Positions 7,427 to 15,629 of a stretch of DNA of 52,311 nt are shown one piece after another (positions within the stretch are counted from its first letter, which is position 1; the number at the start of each line of letters is the position of its first letter). Both the position numbers and the translations under genes were made by a program. This stretch comes from RGIG3009 sp045601465. Its GTDB lineage: Bacteria > Bacillota > Clostridia > Oscillospirales > Acutalibacteraceae. The stretch spans positions 1-52,311 of the forward strand of contig JAZRZU010000071.1 in NCBI GenBank assembly GCA_045601465.1, read 5' to 3'. The notes under the pieces were generated by a model. That model was not told the DNA's origin and searched no databases. It was given only the letters and a program-made list of their open reading frames with translations.

Positions 7427-8745
7427 ATGCGTTCACCCACCAAATCCCAATCCATATAATCGGTGATCTGTACCTGTACCAGATCACCGGGCACAACACG
7501 CTCACGTGTCGTAAAAAACACTTTTCCGTCGATATCCGGCGCATCACCGTAGGTGCGTCCAAACCAACATTCCGCATAGCGGTCAAACGATTCCACCAAC
7601 ACCTCGACGGTTTTCCCGATCTGCTGTTCCTGGTAGTCCTGCATGATGCGGTTTTGGAGTTCCATGACAATATCCTGCCGCTTTGCCCGTACCTTTTCCG
7701 GGACCATTGGTGTCATGGTCGCCGCTACCGTTCCCTCTTCTGCCGAGAACGCAAAACAACCAAGCCGTTCGAACCGCACCTCTTTAATAAATTCACACAG
7801 CTGTTCAAAATCCGCTTCGCTCTCAGTAGGGAATCCCGTCATAACGGTGGTACGTAAAACGATTCCCGGCACACGCTGACGAATGTGGGCAATCAAAGCG
7901 GTCAACGATTCCCGATCACCGGGACGGTTCATCGCTTTAAGCACCCGACCCGAAACGTGCTGGATCGGCATATCCAAGTACTTGGCTACCTTCTCTTGCC
8001 GTGCCATCACGTCCAGCAATTCCTCGGTGATGTGTTCGGGATAACAATATAATAACCGAATCCAATGCAATCCGTCAATCTCACACAAACGGTCAAGCAA
8101 CGTCGGCAGCTTGGACACGCCATCGAGTTCTGCACCGTACGAGGTGGGGTCTTGCGCTACCACCACCAACTGCTTGGCGCCGTTTTCCACCAAGGTACGT
8201 GCCTCTTTCAAAACCGCCTCCATATCCCGACTGCGCAATCCGCCCCGAATTTTGGGAATGGCACAATAGGTACAACAATTATTGCACCCATCGCCGATAC
8301 GCAGATACGCAAAAAAGTCGGGCGTCGTTAACAAGCGGTCACCCTCCAACGACCAACAGGACAGATCGGGGAACCGTTTAACGGTATCATCCGCCAACAC
8401 CTGTTGCACGACCTCGACAATATCACCGTTTGCGCCGAGGCCCAGTACCGCATCGCACTCCGGCAGCTCTTGGCACAGTTCCTCTTGATACCGCTGCGCT
8501 AAACAACCGGTCACGATGATTTTTTGAATCTGCCCCTCTTTTTTCAGTTGAGCAAACTCCAATATATTTTCAATCGCTTCACGCTTGGCATCCTCTATGA
8601 AGCCGCAGGTATTCACAATTACCACATCTGCCAGACCACTTTCGGACGTAAGCTCAAACCCGGCATCCCGCAACTTTGCCAGCATCAATTCGGCATCCAT
8701 TTGATTTTTCGGACACCCCAATGATACCATTCCTACTTTACTCAA
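7423..8745 (-). CDS. rimO: Ribosomal protein S12 methylthiotransferase
   Basis: A 440-residue radical-SAM enzyme that adds a methylthio group to an aspartate of ribosomal protein S12. The N-terminal UPF0004 domain has VGMVSLGCPKNQMDAE and VNTCGFIEDAKREAI. The radical-SAM cluster is CNNCCTYCAIP (CxxxCxxC). A C-terminal TRAM-like domain carries EVLVESFDR and VPGDLVQVQI. TTG at 8745 was chosen: it overlaps the recX stop, follows GGAGG, and gives the usual short N-terminus. A longer frame to 8835 would run through recX. Confidence 0.93.
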   Translation of the reverse strand: MSKVGMVSLGCPKNQMDAELMLAKLRDAGFELTSESGLADVVIVNTCGFIEDAKREAIENILEFAQLKKEGQIQKIIVTGCLAQRYQEELCQELPECDAVLGLGANGDIVEVVQQVLADDTVKRFPDLSCWSLEGDRLLTTPDFFAYLRIGDGCNNCCTYCAIPKIRGGLRSRDMEAVLKEARTLVENGAKQLVVVAQDPTSYGAELDGVSKLPTLLDRLCEIDGLHWIRLLYCYPEHITEELLDVMARQEKVAKYLDMPIQHVSGRVLKAMNRPGDRESLTALIAHIRQRVPGIVLRTTVMTGFPTESEADFEQLCEFIKEVRFERLGCFAFSAEEGTVAATMTPMVPEKVRAKRQDIVMELQNRIMQDYQEQQIGKTVEVLVESFDRYAECWFGRTYGDAPDIDGKVFFTTRERVVPGDLVQVQITDYMDWDLVGERI

Positions 8746-9373
8746 AATCCGTTTCCTCCATCCACCGACGCATGGCACGGCGGATATCCTCGCCGGTAAA
8801 CCCATATCGTGCCATCGCCGCAGCGATTCGGTCAAATTCTTTTGATTCCTTCGGAACAGTATACCGCTTTTTCCTCAAAAATTCAAGTGCTAACTTACCA
8901 TCATCGGCGCAAACATCCCGAACCGCCTGCTCAGCGATGTCACGGTCTATCCCTTTTTGCAGTAACGCTTGCACGACCCTCCGTTTCGGATAAAGGCGTG
9001 TATACGTATATTGCTCTGCCAAACGAGCCGCATAGGCAGCATCGTTAATGTACCCGCACGCTTGCATTTTGGCGGCGGTTTCGGCTGCCAGTTCACGTTT
9101 TTCGGGTTGATACCGTCCTTTTTCACGGCAAAGTTTCTGCTCCAATTCCCGACGGGAAAGATCCCGCTTAGACAACAAATACACCGCCCTGCTGGTCGCA
9201 CGGCGGTGATCGGAAGCGGTTATCAACGCTTCCAGCTGCTCATCCGACAAGGAGGAGTCCTGCCCGTAAGGGGACTCCTCCCACGTCGTCTTATCGATCA
9301 ACACTTTGTTCCCCGTATCCAAGGTCAACTGCATATAGTGCCCTCGGGCGGGACGCACACCCACGATGATCAT
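8738..9373 (-). CDS. recX: Regulatory protein RecX
   Basis: A 211-residue helical-repeat protein of the RecX family, which modulates RecA filaments. Features are the AVYLLSKRDLSRRELEQKL, AYAARLAEQYTY and RRVVQALLQKGID repeats. Its ATG overlaps the recA stop (ATGA), the classic recA-recX arrangement, so it shares the LexA-controlled promoter. The rimO start lies within its last codons. Confidence 0.9.
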   Translation of the reverse strand: MIIVGVRPARGHYMQLTLDTGNKVLIDKTTWEESPYGQDSSLSDEQLEALITASDHRRATSRAVYLLSKRDLSRRELEQKLCREKGRYQPEKRELAAETAAKMQACGYINDAAYAARLAEQYTYTRLYPKRRVVQALLQKGIDRDIAEQAVRDVCADDGKLALEFLRKKRYTVPKESKEFDRIAAAMARYGFTGEDIRRAMRRWMEETDFE

Positions 9374-10524
9374 TCGTCATCCACCATAATATCAATGCTG
9401 GAACGTGCGCTGGCAGCCGTGTACTGTGCCGCTGCCTGAATCGGGATTTCAACAGGCGGAGCCGTCACAGCATCAGCCGTATCATCGGCTTTACCGCTTT
9501 GAATCGCCGCCAACACCGCTTGCTCGATCTCCTCGCTGATAGCCGGATTGGCAAGCAATAAATCTTTAATGTTGTCACGGCCTTGTCCCAGTCGCTCCTC
9601 CTTGTAAGAGAACCAAGACCCCGATTTTTGAATAATATCAAATTTAATGGCAAGATCCAAAAGCTCACCCATGCGAGAAATGCCTTTACCATAGATCACG
9701 TCAAACTCCGCCTCTTTAAACGGCGGCGCCACTTTGTTTTTCACCACACGCACACGGGTATGCGAGCCGATCGGCTCACCGCCCGCTTTCAGCGTTTCGG
9801 TACGGCGCACATCCAACCGAACCGAGGCATAGTATTTCAGCGCATTACCACCGGCGGTCACTTCGGGATTTCCGTACATCACGCCGACTTTCATACGCAA
9901 CTGGTTAATAAACACCGCCACACACCCGGCTTTACCCACAGCCGCCGCCAGTTTACGCATCGCCTGTGACATCAACCGAGCCTGTAACCCAACGTGGGAA
10001 TCGCCCATCTCGCCCTCGATCTCCTGACGAGGCACCAGTGCGGCAACCGAGTCGATAACCACCATATCGATCGCACCCGACCGAATCAGGGCTTCGGCGA
10101 TCTCCAATGCCTGTTCGCCGGTATCCGGCTGGGACACCAGCAAGGAATCCACGTCCACACCCAACGCTTTGGCATACACCGGATCCAGCGCATGTTCCAC
10201 GTCGATATAGGCCGCTTCGCCGCCTTGCTTTTGTGCTTGCGCCACCGCATGCAAAGCCAGCGTCGTTTTACCCGACGCTTCCGGTCCGTATATCTCAATA
10301 ATACGGCCACGAGGTAATCCGCCTACACCAAGCGCTACGTCCAGCGTCAAGGAACCGGTGGGGATAACCTCCACGTTCATGTTCGCATTCTCACCCAACC
10401 GCATGACCGCACCTCGGCCGTACGCTTTTTCAATCTGGGATAATGCCGCTTCTAACGCCTTTTGCTTGCTTGCCGTTGTGGAGGCAACCGGTTTGTCCGC
10501 CGCCTTCCGTTTAACCTCAGCCAT
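9370..10524 (-). CDS. recA: Recombinase RecA
   Basis: A 384-residue RecA, the ATP-dependent strand-exchange protein and LexA co-protease. Walker A is GPEASGKTTL, and VVIDSVAALVP covers Walker B. The loop segment FINQLRMKVGVMYGN and the GGNALKYYASVRLD signature are intact. The start at 10524 (MAEVKRKAA) follows GAGAGGAAACGAGT; the longer frame to 10554 lacks a ribosome binding site. The tail after about residue 345 is longer than usual and low in complexity. Confidence 0.97.
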   Translation of the reverse strand: MAEVKRKAADKPVASTTASKQKALEAALSQIEKAYGRGAVMRLGENANMNVEVIPTGSLTLDVALGVGGLPRGRIIEIYGPEASGKTTLALHAVAQAQKQGGEAAYIDVEHALDPVYAKALGVDVDSLLVSQPDTGEQALEIAEALIRSGAIDMVVIDSVAALVPRQEIEGEMGDSHVGLQARLMSQAMRKLAAAVGKAGCVAVFINQLRMKVGVMYGNPEVTAGGNALKYYASVRLDVRRTETLKAGGEPIGSHTRVRVVKNKVAPPFKEAEFDVIYGKGISRMGELLDLAIKFDIIQKSGSWFSYKEERLGQGRDNIKDLLLANPAISEEIEQAVLAAIQSGKADDTADAVTAPPVEIPIQAAAQYTAASARSSIDIMVDDE

Positions 10525-10570
10525 ACTCGTTTCCTCTCTTTCAATATACCACATATATTCTATGTTACCT

Positions 10571-10600
10571 ATTATACTGCATCATCCGACAAAATGTCAA
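10571..10600 (-). promoter_or_regulatory. Promoter of recA operon
   Basis: A consensus minus-strand -35 TTGACA (10595-10600) and -10 TATAAT (10571-10576) with an 18-base spacer lie 47 bases before the recA start codon. Confidence 0.75.
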
Positions 10601-10609
10601 GAGGAAAAT

Positions 10610-10623
10610 CGAACAAATGTTTT
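10610..10623 (-). promoter_or_regulatory. LexA (SOS) box
   Basis: CGAACAAATGTTTT on the plus strand matches the Gram-positive LexA operator CGAACRNRYGTTYC at all but the last position. It sits 10 bases upstream of the recA -35, so SOS control of recA-recX is likely. Confidence 0.7.
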
Positions 10624-10633
10624 ATATTTTGCA

Positions 10634-11293
10634 TTATCCAATCAATTGCTCACGCAGCTGTTGTAAAATGACTCGTTCTCGCCTGGATACTTGTACCTGT
10701 GTCATGCCCAATGCCTCGGCGGTTGCCTGCTGTGTCTGGCGACGAAAATAGCGATACACAATAAGCGAACGGTCGTGAGGCGGTAGATTTTCCAGTAGCT
10801 GGCGCAAAGCCAGACGGTCGGTGATCAAGGATTCCGGCGATTCCACCGGAATATCAAACTCATCCCCCTCATCCTCCTCGCCGCTACGAGTAAGGGACAG
10901 CGGCGGCAAGGATGCACCCAAAGCCTCTGCCGCCTGTTCACGCTCGATACCCAACTTTTCGGCGAGTTCGATCACACTCGGTTCACGACCTTCTTGCAGA
11001 CAAAACGCGTCTCGCTGTTGCGAAACGCGCATCGCTAACTCCTTCAACGAACGACTGACCTTGACCGTTCCGCCGTCACGGAACAGCCGCCGTATTTCTC
11101 CCAAAATGACCGGCACCGCATAGGTGGAAAATTTCAGTCCTCGGCTTTCGTCAAAACCGTCCACCGCTTTAACCAACCCCATGCTTCCCGCCTGTACCAA
11201 ATCATCGTACTCGATCCCTCGCCCGATAAACCGACGGGCGCAAGCATGGACTAACCCCATGTTCCCGCAGATCTTTTCTTCTCGCTCTTTCAC
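10634..11293 (-). CDS. sigF: Sporulation sigma factor SigF
   Basis: A 219-residue sigma-70 family protein specific to the forespore. It has region 2 (EYDDLVQAGSMGLVKAVDGFD, RGLKFSTYAVPVI), region 3 with LKELAMRVSQQRD, and region 4 with TQQATAEALGMTQVQVSRRE. It starts with GTG at 11293, overlapping the spoIIAB stop (GTGA). The N-terminus is a little shorter than in Bacillus SigF. Position as the third gene after spoIIAA and spoIIAB settles the identity. Confidence 0.94.
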   Translation of the reverse strand: MKEREEKICGNMGLVHACARRFIGRGIEYDDLVQAGSMGLVKAVDGFDESRGLKFSTYAVPVILGEIRRLFRDGGTVKVSRSLKELAMRVSQQRDAFCLQEGREPSVIELAEKLGIEREQAAEALGASLPPLSLTRSGEEDEGDEFDIPVESPESLITDRLALRQLLENLPPHDRSLIVYRYFRRQTQQATAEALGMTQVQVSRRERVILQQLREQLIG

Positions 11294-11742
11294 AACGGCT
11301 TCGCCATCCGTTCTTTCACCATTATGTATTTTTCCATCGTCACAACAGTACCCCGTCCCGGTTTGGAGGATACCCGCAATTTATCGGTAAAGCTTTCCAT
11401 CACCGAAAAGCCCAGTCCCGACCGATCATCCCCACCGGTGGTAAACAACGGCTCCATCGCCTGCTCAACGTCGGGGATACCGCACCCTTTATCTCGAATC
11501 TTTATCACGGTGCGCCCATCGGCATACAATTTCATCTGAATGGTAATTGTGCCGATCGTGTCGCCGTAGGCGTGCACGATACAGTTGGTCACCGCTTCGG
11601 ATACCGCCGTGCGCAGATCCGCCAGCTCATCCACCGCCGGATCTAATTGCGACAAAAAAGATGCCACCGCCGATCGTGCAAACCCCTCGTTTGCCGACCG
11701 ACTGGGAAAGGTAATTTTCATCTCGTTCATTGGTTTTCTCAT
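11290..11742 (-). CDS. spoIIAB: Anti-sigma F factor SpoIIAB
   Basis: A 150-residue GHKL-type serine kinase and anti-sigma factor that binds SigF and phosphorylates SpoIIAA. ATP-binding motifs are SEAVTNCIVHAYG (N box), IRDKGCGIPD (G1) and SGLGFSVMESF (G2). The ATG at 11742 overlaps the spoIIAA stop (ATGA); an alternative ATG lies 12 bases downstream and gives the more usual MNEMKI start. Confidence 0.95.
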   Translation of the reverse strand: MRKPMNEMKITFPSRSANEGFARSAVASFLSQLDPAVDELADLRTAVSEAVTNCIVHAYGDTIGTITIQMKLYADGRTVIKIRDKGCGIPDVEQAMEPLFTTGGDDRSGLGFSVMESFTDKLRVSSKPGRGTVVTMEKYIMVKERMAKPL

Positions 11743-12086
11743 CGTTTATATGCCCCCTGCTTTTTTTCGTTTCGTGCCGCTTCCTCCCAGACCGGTAACC
11801 GTTCCAAGCCGGCAAGCTTCATCACCCTTTTTAATCGTTCGGATACACCGACCACCAAAAGCCGTCCCCCCCGTGACAACATCAACCGATACCGCCCCAT
11901 GATCAGCCCGATACCCGAGCTGTCCATAAACCCAACACCGGAAAAATCCAACCGCACCGTTTTCACCGTTGAACGAGCGATGGCATTGTCGATCTGTTCA
12001 CGCATCAGCCGTGCCGCATGGTGGTCCAACTCCCCCGACAACCACACCGTCATCTCGGTCGCCGTTTCCTCGGTCCGTACTCCCAT
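11739..12086 (-). CDS. spoIIAA: Anti-anti-sigma F factor SpoIIAA
   Basis: A 115-residue STAS-domain protein that releases SigF from SpoIIAB when dephosphorylated. The phosphorylated serine lies in FMDSSGIGLIMGR. The start at 12086 (MGVRTEE) was chosen because AAGGAG lies nine bases upstream; an in-frame ATG at 12095 overlaps that site. It heads the operon, with TATAAT about 20 bases upstream on the minus strand. It is divergent from nrdG. Confidence 0.93.
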   Translation of the reverse strand: MGVRTEETATEMTVWLSGELDHHAARLMREQIDNAIARSTVKTVRLDFSGVGFMDSSGIGLIMGRYRLMLSRGGRLLVVGVSERLKRVMKLAGLERLPVWEEAARNEKKQGAYKR

Positions 12087-12201
12087 CTGCTTCATCTCCT
12101 TTTTTCCTATTATAAGAGCTTGTCCGTAAAGATTTGCAAGAATTCCGCCGTCTTATCCTTGCTGTTTGTGTCGTTTTTCGCCTTGTATAATTTCCCACTC
12201 C

Positions 12202-12248
12202 ACTCAAAATATGGAAAACTATAAAAATAAAAACACAATATCTTGTGT
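12202..12248 (+). promoter_or_regulatory. Putative tandem NrdR boxes upstream of nrdG
   Basis: ACACAATATCTTGTGT (12233-12248) matches the NrdR box acaCwAtATaTwGtgt at all but one position. A weaker copy (CAAAATATGG core at 12205) lies exactly 31 bases upstream, the usual spacing for cooperative NrdR binding. NrdR would repress nrdG when dATP is high. Confidence 0.7.
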
Positions 12249-12255
12249 TTTGTAG

Positions 12256-12284
12256 TTGACAACCCTTTGTCGGTATAGTATGAT
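12256..12284 (+). promoter_or_regulatory. Promoter of nrdG
   Basis: TTGACA (12256-12261) and TATGAT (12279-12284) are 17 bases apart, just downstream of the strong NrdR box. Confidence 0.7.
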
Positions 12285-12314
12285 AGAGCGGTACGAATTC
12301 GGGAGGTGAACATT

Positions 12315-13028
12315 TTGGATATCGCAGGACTCCAAAAGATGACGTTGTTGGATTTCCCCGGCAAGGTGGCATGCACGGTGTTTTTGCCGGGCTGTAACTT
12401 CCGCTGTCCGTTTTGCCATAACAGCGGACTGCTGGACAGCACAGCACCTGACGCCATGACCACTACCGAACTCTTGTCGTTTTTACAAAAACGACAGGGC
12501 TTGTTAGACGGTGTTTGCTTAACCGGCGGCGAACCGACACTTCACCCGGGCTTGGAAGACTTGATACGGGACATCAAAGCGCTGGGATTTTCGGTGAAAT
12601 TAGACACCAACGGCACCCGTCCGCTTGTTCTGCAACGCCTTATATCCGAACAGCTGGTGGACTACGTTGCGATGGACGTCAAAAACAGCCCAACTTTGTA
12701 CAGCGACACCGTCGGACAAACCGACTGTGCATTGGACGACATCGAACAAAGCTTAAAACTGCTGTTATCAGATGTAGTAGACTATGAGCTTCGCACCACC
12801 GTCGTGGACGAACTGCATAACGAGCAAGCGTTTTGGGAGATTGGCGAATGGCTGACCCGTCTGTCCCCGCGGAAAAAAGCGACTCGCTTTTTTCTGCAAT
12901 CGTACGTCGACCGTGATAACGTGCTGTGCAGCGGCTTGCACGCTCCCTCTGTGGATGCATTGCAACGCTATGCTGCCCGTCTTGCCCCGTATGTGGAAAC
13001 GGTTTCTCTGCGTGGCGTTGACATATAA
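12315..13028 (+). CDS. nrdG: Anaerobic ribonucleotide reductase activating protein
   Basis: A 237-residue radical-SAM activase that installs the glycyl radical on NrdD. The cluster motif is FLPGCNFRCPFCHN (CxxxCxxC), followed by the GGEPTLHPG SAM-binding stretch and LDTNGTRP. It starts with TTG 12315, eight bases after GGGAGG. A GTG at 12306 overlaps that site and is less likely. It is encoded upstream of nrdD with its own NrdR-box promoter. Confidence 0.92.
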   Translation: MDIAGLQKMTLLDFPGKVACTVFLPGCNFRCPFCHNSGLLDSTAPDAMTTTELLSFLQKRQGLLDGVCLTGGEPTLHPGLEDLIRDIKALGFSVKLDTNGTRPLVLQRLISEQLVDYVAMDVKNSPTLYSDTVGQTDCALDDIEQSLKLLLSDVVDYELRTTVVDELHNEQAFWEIGEWLTRLSPRKKATRFFLQSYVDRDNVLCSGLHAPSVDALQRYAARLAPYVETVSLRGVDI

Positions 13029-13097
13029 ACACAATATCTTGTGCAATTCAAAAAATATTTGCCACAATATCTTGACTTTTCGCACAATATGTGGTAT
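13029..13097 (+). promoter_or_regulatory. Three NrdR-box-like sites upstream of nrdD
   Basis: Sites at 13029-13044 (ACACAATATCTTGTGC), 13062-13077 (CCACAATATCTTGACT) and 13082-13097 (GCACAATATGTGGTAT) share the CACAATAT core. The first two are 33 bases apart, about three helical turns. The second covers the -35 and the third the -10. Confidence 0.72.
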
Positions 13098-13100
13098 AGT
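13072..13100 (+). promoter_or_regulatory. Promoter of nrdD
   Basis: TTGACT (13072-13077) and TATAGT (13095-13100) are 17 bases apart and embedded in the NrdR-like sites. Confidence 0.65.
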
Positions 13101-13176
13101 GTGGACACTCGCCCTTTTGGGCACCTATCTTTTTTCTTGTGTTGTGTAATAACGAATATTATGAGGAGGTTTCGGT

Positions 13177-15567
13177 ATGTATCAAGTAGCAAAACGTGAC
13201 GGCGGTACCGTGGAATTTGACATTTCCAAAATCAGCGCCGCCATGACCAAAGCGTTCGACGCATTGGAGAAAAATTATCATCCCAGCGTAATCAATATGC
13301 TGGCTTTGCAGGTGACTTCCACCTTTGAGCCGAAAATCAAAGACGGCATCATTTCGGTGGAAGATATTCAAGACTGTGTGGAACAGGTATTGTCGGATGC
13401 GGGTTATGCCGACGTTGCCAAAGCATACATCTTGTATCGTAAACAGCGTGAAAAGATCCGCAACGTCAATTCTGCGTTGCTCAACTATAAAGATTTGGTA
13501 GACAACTACTTAAAAATTAACGACTGGCGTGTAAAGGAAAACTCCACCGTCACCTACTCGGTCGGCGGATTGATCTTGTCCAACTCAGGCGCTATTACCG
13601 CCAACTATTGGTTGAGTGAAATTTACGACGAAGAGATTGCGGAAGCGCATCGCAGCGCCGCAATCCATCTGCACGACCTGTCCATGCTCACCGGCTACTG
13701 CGCCGGATGGAGCTTAAAGCAGCTCATTCAAGAAGGCCTCGGCGGTGTACCGGGTAAGATCACTTCCTCCCCCGCCAGCCACCTGTCCACCTTGTGTAAT
13801 CAGATGGTCAACTTCCTGGGCATCATGCAAAACGAATGGGCGGGCGCACAGGCTTTCTCCTCCTTTGATACCTACCTTGCCCCGTTTGTTAAGGTGGACA
13901 ACCTCACCCAGAAGGAAGTCAAACAATGCATCCAATCCTTCGTGTACGGTGTCAACACCCCCTCTCGCTGGGGTACGCAAGCGCCGTTCTCCAACATCAC
14001 GTTGGACTGGACCGTACCGGCAGACCTCAAAGACCTGCCCGCTATCGTAGGCGGCAAAGAAATGGACTTCACCTACGGGGATTGCAAAAAAGAAATGGAT
14101 ATGGTGAACAAAGCGTTCATCGAGATCATGATCGAAGGCGATGCCAACGGCCGTGGTTTCCAATATCCCATCCCCACCTACTCCATCACCCGTGATTTTG
14201 ATTGGAGTGAAACCGAGAACAACAAGCTGTTATTTGAAATGACCGCCAAATACGGCACGCCGTATTTCTCCAACTACATCAACTCCGACATGGAGCCCTC
14301 CGACGTGCGCAGTATGTGCTGCCGTCTGCGTCTGGATCTGCGTGAACTGCGTAAAAAATCCGGCGGCTTCTTTGGTTCGGGCGAATCGACCGGTTCCATC
14401 GGTGTTGTCACCATCAACCTGCCCCGCATCGCTTACCTTGCGGAAAACGAAGCTGACTTCTACGCACGGTTGGATAAACTGATGGACATCTCGGCTCGCA
14501 GCTTGCATACCAAACGCACGGTTATTACCCAGCTCATGGAAAACGGCTTGTATCCGTATACCAAACGGTACCTCGGCACCTTTGCCAACCACTTCTCCAC
14601 CATCGGCTTGATCGGTATGAACGAAGTGGGCTTAAATGCCAAATGGTTGAAAGCCGATCTCACCGACGAGCGAGTACAAACCTTTGCAAAAGAAGTGCTT
14701 GACCACATGCGTGAAAGACTCAGTGACTACCAGGAAAAATACGGTGACCTGTATAACCTGGAAGCAACTCCGGCCGAGTCCACCACCTATCGTTTTGCCA
14801 AACATGACAAATCCCAATTCCCGGATATCATCACCGCAAACGAGAACGGCACGCCTTACTACACCAACTCCTCCCATCTGCCGGTAGGCTACACCGAGGA
14901 TATTTTCTCGGCATTGGAGATTCAGGACGAATTGCAGACCCGCTACACCTCCGGCACCGTATTCCATGCCTTCTTAGGCGAGAAACTGCCCGACTGGAAA
15001 GCGGCGGCAACGTTGGTTCGTAAAATTGCAGAAAACCACAAACTTCCGTACTACACCATGTCCCCGACCTATTCGGTCTGCCCCGATCACGGTTACTTGA
15101 CCGGCGAGCATTATAACTGCCCGCATTGCGGCGGCAAAGCAGAGGTGTACAGCCGTATCACCGGTTACTATCGCCCGGTTCAAAACTGGAACGACGGTAA
15201 AGCGCAGGAGTACAAGGACCGCAAAGTCTACAATATCGCCAACTCCACCCCTCGTAACCGTGTCGTAGCGGACACCGCTGTCCAAGCAGAAGTGGTTACT
15301 TGTAGCTGTACGGCGCAGATGCAACCCCGCCCGACCGAAACCAAAGCGATTTTGATCTCTCGTGTCACCTGCCCCAACTGTCGTGTAGCGGAAAGCTTGC
15401 TTGCCAAAGCCGGTGTGGCATACGAAAAACGCATCGCAGATGAAAATCTGGATTTGTGCCGCCAATACGGCATCAAGGGCGCGCCCACGCTGGTCATCAC
15501 CGACGGTGAACAGTTCCAAACCTATTACAGCGTACCGGAAATCAAAAAATATCTGGCAACCCTGTAA
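13177..15567 (+). CDS. nrdD: Anaerobic (class III) ribonucleoside-triphosphate reductase with fused C-terminal glutaredoxin-like domain
   Basis: A 796-residue glycyl-radical enzyme making dNTPs without oxygen. Domains in order are an N-terminal ATP-cone (about 1-90), the catalytic barrel with MCCRLRLDLRELRKKSGG, a zinc site (CPDHGY and CPHCGG, about 635-651), and the glycyl radical site RITGYYRP (Gly near 663). Then come a TCSC cysteine pair (about 709-711) and a 74-residue thioredoxin-fold domain with CPNC near 732-735 and a cis-proline GAPTL. Most NrdD proteins end at the radical site. The fused redoxin suggests a disulfide-linked reductant rather than formate. The start follows GAGGAGG. 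Confidence 0.95.
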   Translation: MYQVAKRDGGTVEFDISKISAAMTKAFDALEKNYHPSVINMLALQVTSTFEPKIKDGIISVEDIQDCVEQVLSDAGYADVAKAYILYRKQREKIRNVNSALLNYKDLVDNYLKINDWRVKENSTVTYSVGGLILSNSGAITANYWLSEIYDEEIAEAHRSAAIHLHDLSMLTGYCAGWSLKQLIQEGLGGVPGKITSSPASHLSTLCNQMVNFLGIMQNEWAGAQAFSSFDTYLAPFVKVDNLTQKEVKQCIQSFVYGVNTPSRWGTQAPFSNITLDWTVPADLKDLPAIVGGKEMDFTYGDCKKEMDMVNKAFIEIMIEGDANGRGFQYPIPTYSITRDFDWSETENNKLLFEMTAKYGTPYFSNYINSDMEPSDVRSMCCRLRLDLRELRKKSGGFFGSGESTGSIGVVTINLPRIAYLAENEADFYARLDKLMDISARSLHTKRTVITQLMENGLYPYTKRYLGTFANHFSTIGLIGMNEVGLNAKWLKADLTDERVQTFAKEVLDHMRERLSDYQEKYGDLYNLEATPAESTTYRFAKHDKSQFPDIITANENGTPYYTNSSHLPVGYTEDIFSALEIQDELQTRYTSGTVFHAFLGEKLPDWKAAATLVRKIAENHKLPYYTMSPTYSVCPDHGYLTGEHYNCPHCGGKAEVYSRITGYYRPVQNWNDGKAQEYKDRKVYNIANSTPRNRVVADTAVQAEVVTCSCTAQMQPRPTETKAILISRVTCPNCRVAESLLAKAGVAYEKRIADENLDLCRQYGIKGAPTLVITDGEQFQTYYSVPEIKKYLATL

Positions 15568-15582
15568 ATCGTTTTACAATCC

Positions 15583-15612
15583 AAAAGGGTCGGGCGGCGC
15601 CCGACCCTTTTT
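15583..15612 (+). terminator. Hairpin between nrdD and trxB
   Basis: A 13-bp stem (15583-15595 with 15599-15611) with a 3-base loop ends in a T-run and is followed at once by the trxB ribosome binding site. It looks like a partial terminator that lowers trxB relative to nrdD. Confidence 0.75.
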
Positions 15613-15629
15613 CACGGAGGAATGTCAAT

